A stretch of 64,000 nt of DNA, taken from Boswellia sacra (Eukaryota; Streptophyta; Magnoliopsida; Sapindales; Burseraceae). Location of the stretch: positions 104,731 through 168,730 of the forward strand of contig SNVD02003164.1 of assembly GCA_013180625.2 (NCBI GenBank), written 5' to 3'. Below, piece after piece: positions 33,823 to 45,644 of the stretch. Position 1 is the first letter of the stretch. Every line of letters begins with the position of its first letter. The notes beneath the pieces were generated by a model. That model searched no databases. It was not told the origin of the DNA and saw nothing but the letters and a program-made list of their open reading frames with translations. Position numbers and translations under genes: made by a program.

Positions 33823-35043
33823 TTAATTATGATAGACAGGAGTTACAAGAGAGATCTCCTCGAGACACATAATTTGGTTTTCCCTTTCCACATAATTTTT
33901 CAACCGTTGCCCATTAACTTTGAAAATTCGCCCATCGGTGGGGTCCTCAATCTCCACCGCTCCATTGGAAAAAACGTGCTTTACGAAAAATGGCCCAGTC
34001 CATCGAGATCTCAACTTTGTAGGGTGTAAATGCAATCGAGAATCATAAAGATAAACCCGTTGATTTAGCTCAAAGTTTTTCTTCAAGATTTGTTTGTCAT
34101 GAGCCGCTTTCATCTTAGCCTTGTAGATCTTGGAGTTGTCATAGGCATCATTCCGCAATTCTTCTATTTCTGATAATTGTAACTTTCTTTGAAGACCTAC
34201 AATACTCAAATCAAAGTTAAGGGCTTTAACAGCCCAATAAGATTTATGTTCTAACTCAACAGGTAAATGACAAGCTTTCTCATAGACAAGGCGATCTGGA
34301 GACATTCCTAGGATAGTTTTGTAAGCAGTGCGGTAAGCCCATAATGCATCAGAAATGTGTAAAGACCAGTCTTTGCGATTAGGGTTAACAGTCTTTTCTA
34401 GAATCTGCTTGACCTCCCTATTTGCGAGTTCAGCTTGCCCATTTGTCTATGGATGGTATGCGGTGGAAATCTTATGAAGAACACCATACCTACGCATCAA
34501 AGCTTCAAAAGAACGGTTACAGAAATGTGTCCCTTGGTCACTGATGATGACACGTGGCGTACCATACCTAGACAACACATTTTCTTTTAGGAACTTTACC
34601 ACTGTTGTGTTATCATTAGTACGACAAGCCACAGCCTCCACCCATTTGGACACATAATTAACAACTAGAAGAATATAAAGATAACCAAAAGATGCTAGAA
34701 AAGGTCCCATAAAGTCAATATCCCAACAGTCAAATATCTCAATAACAAGAATAGGGTTAAGAGGCATCATATAATGGCGAGATAAAGCACCTAACTTTTG
34801 ACATTTTTCACACGAACGACAAAAATTGTTAGTATCTTTGAACAAAGTAGGCCAATAGAGTCCACAATGTAAAACTTTTGCGGAAGTCTTTTTTATTGAG
34901 AAATGACCATCACAAGCAGCGCTATGACAAAAGTTTAAGACATTAGCAATTTCATTGTCAGGAATGCAACGCCACATAATTTGGTCAGCGCAATATTTGA
35001 AAAGATAAGGATCATCCCAATAAAAATTACGTACCTCAACCAA
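33823..35043 (-). pseudogene. Athila-like integrase (broken)
   Basis: The zinc-binding part HSAACDGHFSIKKTSAKV...CRSCEKCQKLG is at about 34945-34790. The catalytic core has IDFMGPF (first Asp, about 34715) and IISDQGTHF (second Asp, about 34540). The glutamate region [12 protein letters not shown] is at about 34430, just after a TAG at 34448 that replaces the Gln usual in HPQTNGQAE. The C-terminal part 34305-33823 ([20 protein letters not shown] ... [10 protein letters not shown]) ends at TAA. Apart from the TAG the domain looks fairly well kept. There is no chromodomain, as expected for Athila. Confidence 0.9.
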
Positions 35044-35058
35044 GAACTTACGCTTATC

Positions 35059-36602
35059 TTATACACTCCAGTTAGATGGAACTTCTCCACAAACCAAGTA
35101 ACTTACAATATATGCATACCAAGGTACTTGGCTTACAGTGAAAAGATGTTCATCTGGGAAATCATCTTGAATAGGTTGGACATTAGTAGAATCATTGAAC
35201 TCAAGACGAGATAAATGATCTGCTACAACATTTTCGACAGCCTTCTTGTTCTTAATGGTTAGATCAAATTCCTGCGAAAGAAGAATCCACCTAATTAGAT
35301 GGGCTTTAGCATTCTTCTTATAAAAAAGGTACTTAAGAGCTGCATGGTCAGTGAACACAGTGATAGGTGAACCAATTAAATAAGAACGAAATTTGTCCAA
35401 AGCAAAAACAACAGCTAATAATTCCTTTTCTGAGCATCATTCAAGGTCCTACTAGCATAGTAAACTACAAAGGGTTTGCCCTCCCTTCGTTGACCAAGGA
35501 CTGCTCCTACAGCATAGTTACTAGCATCACACATAATCTCAAATGGAAGGTTCCAATCAGGTGACTGCATAATGGGAGCACTGGTGAGTTTGGCAATTAG
35601 TGTCTGAAATGCTTCCTCACAAGCTTGAGTCCATACAAATTCAGCATCTTTTAATAAGAGGTTACACAATGGTCTAGATATAAAAGAAAAATTTTGTATA
35701 AACCTCCTATAAAAACCAGCATGCCCTAGAAAAGATCGGACATCTTTTATCGTTTTGGGTGTAGGTAATTTAGAGATCAACTCGATTTTAGCCTTGTCAA
35801 CCTCCATTCCTCTTTCTGAAACAATGTGTCCCAAAACAATCCCAGAAGACACCATGAAATGACATTTTTCCCAATTAAGCACAAGTCCTTTTTCTTCACA
35901 CCTACTCAAAACAGATTTTAAGTTAAGTAGACATGAATCAAAAGAGTTACCGAAAACAGTCAAATCATCCATAAAAACCTCCATGCATTTTTCAACCATG
36001 TCTGAGAAAATACTAAGCATACAATGTTGAAAAGTAGCTGGTGCATTACATAATCCAAATGGCATCCTACGAAAAGCATAAGTACCAAAAGGGCATGTGA
36101 AGGTAGTCTTATCCTGATCCTCTATAGCTATCTCTATCTGGTAATATCCTGAGTACCCATCGAGAAAGCAATAAAAAGGATGACCAACTACACGTTTTAA
36201 GATTTGGTCAATAAAAGGCAATGAAAAGTAGTCTTTTCGGGTGGCTGTGTTTAATTCCCTATAATCAATGCACATTCGCCATCCAGTTACTACCCTAGTT
36301 GGAACAGACACTCCTTTATCATTTTGAATCACAGTTACTCCAGATTTCTTAGGCACTACCTGCGTTGGACTTACCTATTGACTATCAGATATTGGATAGA
36401 TTATACCTGCATCTAATAGTTTTAAGACTTCTTTCTTTACCACTTTTTTCATTGTTGGGTTAAGTCTTCTTTGGGGGTCTCTACGAGGTTGGATACCTTC
36501 CTCTAAATGGATTCTATGGGAACATATTAATGGAGAAATACCTTTAATATTAGCTATAGTCCAACCTAGTGCAGACTTATGTTCTTTTAACAAGTTTAGC
36601 AA
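35059..36602 (-). pseudogene. Athila-like reverse transcriptase and RNase H (broken)
   Basis: 36602-36375 reads HKSALGWTIANIKGISP and LLDAGIIYPISDSQ, with a TAG between SDSQ and the following frame. 36356-35415 carries the polymerase: WRMCIDYRELN, MPFGLCNAPATFQ and the catalytic FMDD at about 35965-35976 (EVFMDDLTVFGNS), then FLGHAGFYRRFI. RNase H starts at CDASNYAVGAVLG (about 35530) and continues after a frameshift near 35410 with FTDHAALKYLF and VADHLSRLE (about 35350-35200). This would copy element RNA into DNA, but the frame is interrupted at least twice. Confidence 0.9.
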
Positions 36603-36626
36603 TTTTTCATCTTGTTCAACACTAAG

Positions 36627-37632
36627 TTATGAAGAAATAATAACAGGAAAGGTATCACCTGCTCCCAAGAATATGTGCTTCAAACCTTCGGGCATTGGGG
36701 AAAGTTTAACTTTTGGTGCCTCCAAGTTAGAAGGTTTTGGCTTCTCTCCTCCACGAGGCAATTCTTCAAAGCGTGGTTGCCAAAATCGAGTCCTTTTATC
36801 CTGTGAGTCAAAAATATCAAACACATTAGTCGAATCATCAGGATAAAATAAATCTTCAAAATCAGAATCAAGAAGGTATTCTAAAGAGTTAGAATCCTTT
36901 TTTCTATAAGCCTCTTCTGAGATAAGTGTGCCTATCATGTATGAATGGTAGCAGTCGTCCTCCTCTCGTGGTTGTTTTCCAATATGGAAAATATTCACCT
37001 CAAGAGTCATATTCCCAAATGATAACTTCATAAGACTGTTCCTGTAATTAATAAAAGCGTTAGCAGTGGCAAGAAAAGGTCTCCCTAAAATAACCGTTAG
37101 TCTTCTTGACATGGTGCTTTCTTTTGATGGTGCATAGATCCTTAACTTTGACGTAAGCTGGAACCTGTTTAATTACATGCAACAAAGAAAGATTAATCTT
37201 AACTTGTTTTAAGTGTTCTAGAATCTCACCTTGAATTTTCGAGTTTTTCCTATTAGATCTGAGAGCTTGGGGAAAAGGCACTGGGATCGAAAATTTCTTT
37301 TCAAGTTCTTTCTCAAAAATGTCCTCCTTTTGTGGGGGAAGATCTTTGTTCTCCATGGTAGTGTTGATTGGCAATGTAGGCTCATTTAAGTTCTTACCAC
37401 TTCGAGTAATGATGGCATTTACTTCTTCAAGATTTTGTGTATCAGAAGTAGAAGCTTGTGCCATATATTGCCATTTTAGATTAGACTGAGATTGAGATGG
37501 AAACTTACCTCGCTCTTGTATGGTCAAAGCGCTAGTTAGCTTAGTGATTTGACTTTTGATCTCCTTGTTCTCTTCCACCACTTGTGCAAGAACTGTTTCA
37601 AATTTTTTGTTAGTCTTATTTTGGGCCTCCAT
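36627..37632 (-). pseudogene. Athila-like gag C-terminus and protease region (broken)
   Basis: 37632-37060 is a coiled, charged stretch (VVEENKEIKSQITKLTSAL), then ITRSGKNL, typical of the linker before the aspartic protease in this lineage. 37112-36627 keeps the end of the protease (LTVILGRPFLATANAFIN) and the following linker. The catalytic D-S/T-G part, expected near 37110-37160, cannot be read because a large piece is missing between KVKDLCTIKRK and LTVILGRP. That looks like an internal deletion that removes the protease active site. Confidence 0.75.
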
Positions 37633-37719
37633 AAATGCTTGTAAGGTGTCCTGTAAGGAATTCCTAACTTGTGCTGCATTGTATTGAGGTGCTTGATAAG
37701 ACTTGGATGATTGTTGTTC

Positions 37720-38868
37720 CTACTTCCATTGGTTATTGTTTTGGGGGTTCGATTTCCAACTAAAGTTTGGCTGGTTTCTCCAACCTGGATTATAGGTTTC
37801 AGAATAGGGTGAATAAGGCTTTTTGTACATCCCGAAGGTGTTACATTGTTCCTGGTACACTCTTCTCATCTCACTGTAAGTTGGGCAATCCTGAGCTAAG
37901 TGTTCTAACTCTCCACAAACAAAACATGTATCTTGTGATTCAACCTTAGCAACCATGTGGGTGACCTTCCTATCTTTGGTTTTCAATACTTCCAATTCCC
38001 TAGTTAAGACTTCTAATTGGGCTTTAAGTTTGTCCTCTTCCCTGAGATGGTAAATTCCACTAGGTCGTGACCTATTTGTGCTATCTGTAGCACTAGGTCC
38101 AGTCCATGTGTGGGCTTTTTTAGCTAAGTCTTTAAGGAATTCTATGGCTTCCTCAGGGTCTTTTTGAAGAAACTCCTTATTACACATCATCTCAACAAAT
38201 TGGTGCTCCTTAATTGTGAGTCCCTCATAGAAGTAACTAACCAAGCGTCAATTTTCATACCCATGATGAGGACACATGTTTAACAACTCTTTAAATCTCT
38301 CCCAAGTTTGGTACAAGGTTTCACTATCTTTTTGGGAGAAAGAGGAAATTTGTCTTTTTAGGTCGTTAGTCTTATGTTGTGGAAAATATTTATTGAAAAA
38401 TACTTGGGTCATTTCTGCCCAAGTTCCTATGGATCTCGGCCTCAAAGAGTATAACCAACTCTTTGCTTTGTCTTTTAAGGAGAAAGGGAAAAATTTTAAC
38501 CTAACAGAATCTATGGCATTGGCATGACTATGAAAGGTACCCACTACTTCTTCAAATTCTCTTACATGGACATAAGGGTTTTCACTATCTAAACCATGGA
38601 AAGTTGGTAAAAGGTGTATCATCCCAGGGTGGAAGTCCAGTTTTGGTATATTGGGTGGAAATATGATACATGATGGTGTGGTTGTGCGGGTAGGATGTAA
38701 GTAATCTTTTAGAGTTTTAATGGGGCTATCCTCATGTTGACTCATTGTATCAGAATTAGAAGATGAAGATGAACTAAGATTTGGATTATCTTCGGTTGCA
38801 AAATCTTGTTGTGGTTCTAATTCTGATTTTTTCATAAATCTCCCTCGTTTGTCTCTAGATTGCTTCAT
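37720..38868 (-). pseudogene. Athila-like gag (broken)
   Basis: The start ATG is at 38868 (MKQSRDKRGRFMKKSE). The retrotransposon gag domain spans 38640-38250 (TFHGLDSENPYVHVREFEEV, LKFFPFSLKDKAKSWLYSL, WAEMTQVFFNKYFPQHK). A TGA at about 38248 separates it from 38244-37720 (LVSYFYEGLTIKEHQFVEMM). The second part holds a zinc knuckle CFVCGELEHLAQDC at about 37930-37890 and ends at TAG, W-rich and Asn/Gln-rich (NPGWRNQPNFSW). Gag forms the particle that packages the RNA. The two stops are simple point changes. Confidence 0.88.
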
Positions 38869-38984
38869 ACATCCTCAGAATTTGTTTTTCTCTTTTTTTT
38901 TACACACGAGAAAGTTCTCAATTGAGGTCAAAAAGCAATTAAAAAAAAGATTAGAGAGAATAAGAGAAAAAGAAAAATTAAAAG

Positions 38985-39440
38985 AAACAAGGCGGCAAAG
39001 CCGACATTTAACAAGTATATATAAAAAAAAGAAAATAAAACAAACAAGGTGGCAAAGCCGACCTTTGACAAGTATATATAAAATAAAGAAAATAAAACAA
39101 AAAAGGTGGCAAAGCCAACCTTTGACAACTATATGCAGAATATAAAATAAAATAAACAAGGTGGCAAAGCCAACCTTTAACAAGTAAAAAAATAATAATA
39201 ATAATAAGGCAGCAAAGCCGTCCTTGAACAAGTAAAATAAAATGAACAAGTAAAAGAAAATAAACAAGGTGGCAAAGCCATCCTTTAACAAGTAAAATAA
39301 AATGAACAAGTAAAATAAAATAAGGCAGCAAAACCGTCCTTTAACAAGTAAAATAAAATAAACAAGTAAAATAAACAAGGTGGCAAAGGCTTCCTTTAAA
39401 AGAAAATAAACAAGGTGGCAAAGCCAACCTTTAACAAGCA
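38985..39440. repeat. Tandem repeat array in the Athila leader
   Basis: About nine units of 30-60 bp are each built on AAGGTGGCAAAGCC (or AAGGCAGCAAAGCC) followed by the motif ACCTTTAACAAGTA and an AAATAAAATA filler of varying length. The array lies between primer site and gag, so it would be in the untranslated leader of the element's RNA. It produces long artefactual minus-strand open frames. Confidence 0.9.
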
Positions 39441-39605
39441 AAAGACATAAGGTTAGGTATAGTTAGCAAATTAGTCAAAGTTAGGCAAATTTGACAAATT
39501 AGGCAAAGTAGACAAGGTTAGGCAAAGTAGGCAAAGTAGGCCAAGTTAGGCCAAAGAAGAAAAAAAATGAAATGAAAAATACAAACCGTCTTTCGTCTAT
39601 TTTAC
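39441..39605. repeat. Short GGCAAAGTAG/GGCCAAGTTA repeats next to the primer site
   Basis: Degenerate units of about 10-12 bp (AGGCAAAGTAGGCAAAGTAG, GGCCAAGTTAGGCCAA) fill the space between the leader array and the primer-binding site. Confidence 0.7.
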
Positions 39606-39626
39606 CTCCCCAGCAACGGCGTCAAA
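39606..39626 (-). other. Primer-binding site, tRNA-Asp type
   Basis: On the minus strand, directly past the 5' LTR, lies TTGACGCCGTTGCTGGGGAGG. This is the Athila-type site complementary to aspartate tRNA, with two departures from TGGCGCCGTTGCCGGGGA. Confidence 0.88.
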
Positions 39627-39629
39627 TTT

Positions 39630-41214
39630 TGATTACGCCCAAAATATACCGCGGTTATTGTAGTATAAGTTGAGGTGTCGTATCCACAAGGAGGCTTTCG
39701 ACAAAATAGGTTGGTAAAACAAAAATATTAAAAAGATAACAAAGATGTAAAATTTAACTTTAAAGCGATTGGTTCTAAAGATATTACAATATTTAATAAT
39801 TGAAAACGATTGATGGTAATTAAGAGGTAAGGCATCGAGAATCATTTATATGTTTTGTAAATCTAATCCCTACTTTGATTCAACAATTATAACTCAATTG
39901 AAAGTTTCACATCCCAAACAATCAATCGGAAAATATGTATTTGATATGCATAAACTCTTTACAAGCAATATTTATCAACAACATTCATCCTTACAAGTTA
40001 TCCAAGAGCGACAATATATCACATGACAATATTGCAGTAAAAGACTAACTCATAAAACGAAACTACCAGTAACAATTATAATTCAACACAAAATCACATA
40101 AAGAAAGCATGACTGAATTTATATAAAATTGAGAAGTATAATTTCTGGATTTAAAAAGAAATCACAAGATGAGAAAGAGTTTAAAACATAACAAACATAC
40201 ATACTTTATAGCCCTTGAGGAAGAATCAAAGTGGAGAAGTAGATGAACTACACATATAATTTCATCTCTAGCTTTACCAAGAGTTCTAGCCTAAGTTACA
40301 ATTCATTCCCATCATTTGTAAAGAGAAATACAAGAGAAAATTATAATACACAATGATATAATGAAATTCTCAGCCTCCCCCCATTCAACTCCTCAAGTTG
40401 TTCTTATATAGGTGATGAAATGGAACTATTATACCAAACTTTCTACCAATTCTTCCACATTTTCGTCTACCAAACTTTTCATCAACTTGCAGCACGTTTT
40501 TGACTTTTAAATTGATTGAATTGAGCTTTGTGGTAAACATGAAAGTTGTAGCATTTTGTCTCAGCTTTCCAAAGCCACTAGATTCATGTAATTTGGATAA
40601 GTATTCTCTGAGATATGGTCCAAATACCGAACATTGGTCAACTTTCCACCAAACCTTTCACATTTTCGGTCACCAAACATTCCACCAACTCGTAGCAGAT
40701 TTTTGACCACCAAACTGATCAAATTGGCTTTCTGTTAAACATGAAAGTTGTAGAATTATGTATTAGCTTTCCATGGCCACTAGATTCAAGCAATTTGGAC
40801 AAGTATTGGCTGAGATATGACCAAAATACCGGACATGGGTTGGACTGAGCAACAACTACAATTTGGTTTTCTTGTGTCTCAATTTTGGCCCATCAAATGT
40901 TGGATTTGGGCTTTTGATTATTCTTCAACTTTGTGTAAGATTGAGTCATGTTGCTCCAGGTTTAAGAATCTCTTCATTTTGATCCATATATTGAGAGTTA
41001 TGTCCATTTTATAATCCTGCAAAATGATTTCCATTAGTCACAATTTAGGGACAACACTTTATTTCAAGATAAAGACTAAACATGCAAAAGAATTGAAACA
41101 AATATAAAAGAGGTATAAGCAAAATAATTATGCTAAAATATCATAAAAATTTATAATATTGACCAATTAACGTCAATTATTTATGCTTAATAGTGTACTT
41201 TCATACGTTTATCA
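39630..41214 (-). repeat. 5' LTR of the Athila-like element
   Basis: 1585 bp, from TGATAAACG at 41214 down to CGTAATCA at 39630. It aligns to the 3' LTR with a few percent mismatches by eye and one 34-bp gap near 39940. At 40181-40195 it keeps the empty target of the solo LTR found in the sister LTR. Two ~205-bp tandem units lie at 40430-40860. Confidence 0.93.
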
Positions 41215-41224
41215 GGAGGGGAGG

Positions 41225-42210
41225 ATGGATACGCTTGAGGAAAAGGTTCAGTTGATGCAGAGTGATCTCAGCCTGTCAAGGATGGGTTGGCCAAAGTGCA
41301 GTTCCTAGAGCAGGGCATGGCAGCAATCCTGGATAAGTTGGAAGCCTTGATAGCCGAAGGAAAAGAAAATACCCATCGGTGTCCATCAACGTCAAGATAA
41401 AAAACCCCAATGGAGGAGATAAGAGGAGGAACGCTTGTAGTCGTCACCGGTGGAGGTGGAAATGAGGACTCAGGGAGAGGAGACATCAGGACCCATCGCA
41501 TCGAGATGCTGACGTATGACAGTGGAGATCTGGATGAGTGGGTGTATTGAGTGGAACACTACTTCTCGTTGATTCGAATGTCAGAAAAGGAGAAGTTAAT
41601 CGCGACCGTCGTGTCGATGGAAGGTGAAGCTTTCGCCTGGCACTAGTTGGAGGACTTACAGCAGGCATTCCGACCGTGGGGGAAGTTGAAGACCCTGCTG
41701 TTGGAATGTTTTTGAGAGAACCAAAAGGGAGTTTTGGAGTAGTTCTTGACTCTTTGATAAGAGGGGACTGTCCGAGAATACCGACGACAGTTCGAGAAAA
41801 TAGCCTCGACGATGGGGGAGGTGCCGAGACATATACTAGAAGGCCAGTTCATCAATGGATTGAGGCCTGATCTGAGGGCTGAGTTGAGGGCTTTTAGGCC
41901 CGTTGGGCTGGATCGGATCATGGGCCTGGCCCAGAAATTGGAGAGTAAAAATGCTATTATGAAAAGTTGGAAATTCGGTTCTGCTTCAAGTGAAAGGAGG
42001 GTTGTCTCCGATTTTGGTTATCCACAGTCGAAGGACACCAACCCCTATGGCAGCAAGAAAACATTAATGCCAGAAAAAGTCCTTGGAAAAAAACTAGAGT
42101 TCCAATTCCGTCGATTAACTGATGCTGAGTTGTAATCAAAACAGGAGAGAGGCTTATGTTACCATTGTGACGAAAAATTTCATCCAGGCGACCGCTGTAA
42201 ATTCAAGGAG
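41225..42210 (+). pseudogene. Chromovirus gag (broken)
   Basis: A candidate start is ATG at 41225 (MDTLEEKVQLMQSDLS); an upstream ATG at 27620 now lies on the other side of the Athila insertion. The frame is lost and regained several times. Readable blocks are the capsid region (DEWVY*VEHYFSLIRMSEKE, VSMEGEAFAWH) at about 41530-41640, then YRRQFEKIASTMGEVPRHIL at about 41780-41830, then 41812-42135 (INGLRPDLRAELRAF). After a TAA at 42133 comes a CCHC knuckle CYHCDEKFHPGDRC at about 42158-42200. At least five disablements are visible. Confidence 0.82.
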
Positions 42211-42714
42211 TTGCAGGTGATTGTGGTGCAAGGAGAAATTGAGATGGCCGAAATGAAAGAAGAACCAACCACAGAGAACAATGAGCAGAGTGCAACTAAT
42301 TTAGGGGTGGTAGAGCTGTCTATCAATTCGGTAGTGGGGCTGACATCTCCTAAAACTATCAAGTTAACAGAGGAAGTAGGAGGGGTAGAAGCAGTGGTAC
42401 TTATCGATCTTGGGGTGACCCATAATTTTATTTACCGTACCTTGGTTAAAAAACTTTCACTGCCCATGGAAAACACTAATGGTTATAGGGTCTTACTGGG
42501 CACTGGAACTCCAATTAAGGGAGAAGAGGTCTGCAAGAATGTAAAATTGAGTCTGCAAGGTTTGATTATTGTGGAGGAATTTCTTCCTTTGGATTTGGCT
42601 GGTTCAGATATTGTTTTGGGAATGTCATGGTTGGAAAACCTAGGCGCAATTAAATTTGACTGCAAAGCTTTGACAATAGAATTCCAGGTTGATAGGGCTA
42701 GAGTTAAACTATAA
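42211..42714 (+). pseudogene. Chromovirus aspartic protease
   Basis: This open stretch of 167 codons holds a flexible linker (EMKEEPTTENNEQSATN), then the protease. The catalytic motif reads VVLIDLGVTHNFI where D-S/T-G-A-THNFI is usual, so the hydroxyl residue after Asp is Leu. The flap and C-terminal part (GSDIVLGMSWLENLGAIKFD) are normal. The same D-L-G change appears in the copia protease at 2335, by coincidence or by C-to-T decay (TCG/ACT-type codons to TTG/CTT). Confidence 0.8.
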
Positions 42715-42954
42715 GGGGACCCAGGCCTATGCAAAAGTCAAGCTTCCTTGAAGAGTTTGATGAAAGCAGCAAAAGGTGGAGGGCAAGGAGTGTTACTGGA
42801 GTTAAATTCCCTATCTGTTGAGACTGAATCTGAGCATCCAGAAGTTCATCAAGCAGTGAGAGAGTTACTCCATGATTACTAGTCAGTATTTGAGCTGCCC
42901 TAAGGCTTACCCCCTTGTAGAGGACACGAACATGCTATAGTTTTAAATGAGGGG

Positions 42955-44200
42955 ATGCAACCAGTGAGTGTGAGACCGTACCATTATCCACAAATTCAAA
43001 AGGATGAAATTGAGAAGTTTGTGCAGGAAATGTTGGCTGTTGGTGTGATAAGGGCTAGCAGCAGTCCCTTCTCAAGTCCAGTGCTATTGATTAAGAAGAA
43101 GGATGGGAATTGGCGATTTTGTGTCGACTACTGTGTCCTAAATCAAGCCACTGTACCCGATAAGTACCTTATCCCCATCATTGATAAACTTTTAGATGAG
43201 TTATATAGAGCTTGTGTATTTTCCAAATTGGACCTTAAATCGGGATATCACCAAATTCGAGTGAAGGCAGAAGATGTTTTTAAGACATCATTTTGTACTC
43301 ATAATGGTCATTATGAATTTTTGGTGATGCCCTTTGGTCTTACTAATGCACCCTCTACGTTTCAAGCTATAATGAATGATGTTTTTAGGAATTTTCTACA
43401 AAAATTTGTATTTGTCTTTTTCGATGACATTTTAGTTTACAGCAAAAGCATGGCTGAACATGTACAACATTTGAGATTGGTGTTGGAGACTCTTAGGCAT
43501 CATCAATTATATGCCAACCATAAAAAATGCATTTTTGCTCAGGATAGGGTGGAGTACCTGGGGCACATAATCTCTGGAGATGGGGTGGCGGTTGACAATT
43601 CTAAGGTGGAAGTAATGCAACAATGGCCCACCCCTAGAAATTTGAAAGAGTTGAGGGGGTTCCTTGGATTAATGGGCTATTATAGGAAATTAGTGGAAGG
43701 ATATGGTAATATAGCCTCTCCTTTGATAGAACAACTTAAGAAAGATAATTTTGGATGGAATGACCGGGCCGAGGAAGCTTTCCAACAGTTAAAAAAAGCT
43801 ATGACCGCAGTCCCGGTTTTGGCTCTTTCTGATTTTAGTCAACCATTTATTATTAAGACGGATGCATCGGGGAGTGGATTGGGGGCTATTTTGATGCAAG
43901 GGCGGCGACCAATTGCTTATTACAGCCATGTACTTCCCCAACGTGCTCGTTTGAAGTTGATATACAAGAGAGAATTGATGGTTGTTGCTTTGGCAATACA
44001 AAAATGGCGACCTTATTTACTGGGTAGAAAGTTTATAGTAAAAACTGATAAAAGGAGTCTTAAGTTCTTGTTGGATCAGAGGTTAGTTGCTGAGGAACAT
44101 AAAAAATGATTGTCTAAATTGATGGGATTTGACTTTGAGATACACTACCATCCCGATCTTGAAAATAAAGTTGTAGATGCTTTATCTCGTCAACCGGAAT
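42955..44200 (+). pseudogene. Chromovirus reverse transcriptase and RNase H
   Basis: The polymerase starts before 42955 with stops at about 42880 and 42901 (HDY*SVFELP*GLPP). From 42955 it is open for 384 codons: [27 protein letters not shown] (the usual R of DYRALN is C), [13 protein letters not shown] and the catalytic FFDD at about 43417-43428 ([11 protein letters not shown]), then [15 protein letters not shown]. RNase H has [12 protein letters not shown] and [13 protein letters not shown], with a TGA at 44107 (HKK*LSKLMGFDFEI). It ends at DALSRQPEYAAL. This is the best preserved part of the element. Confidence 0.88.
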
Positions 44201-45640
44201 ATGCTGCTCTTTATTTATCTCCTACCTTTGATAGTAGCCTGATACAAAAAGAAGTAGAAGCTGATGATGAAATGAGGCAACTCAAGGACTCCATCTTGGC
44301 TGGAACAACAAAATCAAAAGGTTATGTAGTGATTCAAGACCAGCTATTTTATAAAGGCAGATTGGTGCAGGTTAGTGGTCAGAAATCATTCCAAAATTAT
44401 TAAAGGAGTTCCATGACAGTCCTTTGAGGGGACATTCAGGTTTGTTAAAGACCATACAACGCATTTCCCATGAATTCTATTAGAAGGGAATGAAAAAGAA
44501 CATCAAAGCATATGTGGAGTCATGTGGGATTTGTCAACAAAATAAATATTCGGCAATATCTCTAGCTGGTCTTCTCCAGCCTATTCCTATTCCTAGCCTG
44601 GTTTGGGAAGACATTACAATGGATTTCGTGGAGGGTTTGCCCAAGTCCGAGGGGTATGACACTATTCTAGCAGTAGTGGATCGGCTAAGCAAATTTGGCC
44701 ATTTGCTAACCTGTTCATTAGGGAGGTGGTGAGGCTTCATGGTATACCCCGTTCTATAATTACGGATAGAGACCGTGTATTCCTTAGTTTGTTTTGGAAG
44801 GAGTTGTTCAAAATGCATGGAACAACACTCAATAGAAGTACTGCTTATCGCCCTCAATCTGATGGACAGTTCGAGATGGTCAATAGGTGTTTGGAGACAT
44901 ATTTGAGATGCTTTGTGGGAGACAAACGGAAACAGTGGACAAAATGGCTTCCTTGGGCAAAATTTTGGTATAACACAACCTATTTTGTTTCAGCCAAGTC
45001 CACCCCCTTTAAACTGTTGTATGGACGTGATCCGCCCCCATTAGTCTGCTTCAATCATGGTTCTACTGTTGTTAATTCTGTAGAACAGCCGTTAGAGGAA
45101 CGGGATGCCATATTAGATGAACTAAAACACCAACTCTAGGTTGCTCAAGAAAGGATGAAGAAAACAGCAGATGGAAAGCGCAAAGATGTCCAATTTTAGG
45201 TGGGGGATTGGGTTTATTTGAAACTGCAGCCCTATCGCCAAAAATCTTTGACTCGATAAAGGAATGAAAAGCTTAGCCCTCATTTCTATAGACCTTTTCT
45301 ACTGGAATCTCAGATTGGACAGGTTGCCTATAAACTCAAATTACCCTCAAACTCATCCATACATTCCGTCTTTCATGTTTTTCAATTGAGAAAGGTAGTG
45401 GGATCTTTTCATACGTCTCCCCTTATTCCCCCACAAATTACTAAGGACATGGAGTTGCTAGCAAAACCAGAAGCTGTCAAGGGCTTCCGCCAGTCCAGGG
45501 ACAGTCTTGGCACTAATTCTAAAGTACTCATTAAGTGGGAAGGTCTACCTAATTTTGAAGCAACTTGGGAGAATTTTGAACTGTTGAAGAATCAGTTTCC
45601 TGACTTACACCTTGAAGACAAGGTGGATGTTTGGGTGGGG
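44201..45640 (+). pseudogene. Chromovirus integrase with C-terminal chromodomain (broken)
   Basis: The zinc-binding part ([20 protein letters not shown]) is at about 44410-44550, with a TAG at about 44480. In the core, [10 protein letters not shown] (first Asp) is at about 44617, ITDRDRVFLS (second Asp) at about 44760 and YRPQSDGQFEMVN (Glu) at about 44850. A frameshift lies near 44700 and TAG codons at about 45137 and 45197. The chromodomain spans about 45490-45620 (SKVLIKWEGLPNFEATWENF ELL). In chromoviruses this module reads histone marks and guides insertion. The frame runs on into the LTR without a stop at the boundary. Confidence 0.85.
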
Positions 45641-45644
45641 TTAA
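45632..45644 (+). other. Chromovirus polypurine tract
   Basis: TGGGTGGGGTTAA directly precedes the 3' LTR. The duplicate at 64-75 reads GGGCGGGGGTAA. Confidence 0.75.

Larger units (their letters stand above)
27642..41214 (-). mobile_element. Athila-like Ty3/gypsy element carrying a LOG-type gene
   Basis: On the minus strand the 5' LTR is 41214-39630 and the 3' LTR is 30673-27642 (interrupted). The flanks are GGAAG (27637-27641) and GGAGG (41215-41219), a target duplication with one mismatch. The element has an Asp-type primer site, a repeat-filled leader, gag (38868-37720), protease (about 37112), RT and RNase H (36602-35059) and integrase (35043-33823). About 3.1 kb beyond integrase holds an unknown frame and a cytokinin-activating LOG pseudogene. 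It ends in a G-rich tract at the 3' LTR. RT wording (FMDDLTVFGNSFDSCL) and layout point to Athila. All polyprotein frames are interrupted. Confidence 0.92.

Noticed and set aside
38875..39441. A 188-residue minus-strand open frame rich in Phe, Leu and Cys that looks like a multi-pass membrane protein
   Set aside because: It is translated from the tandem leader array; other frames across the array are equally open, and the composition follows the repeat unit.
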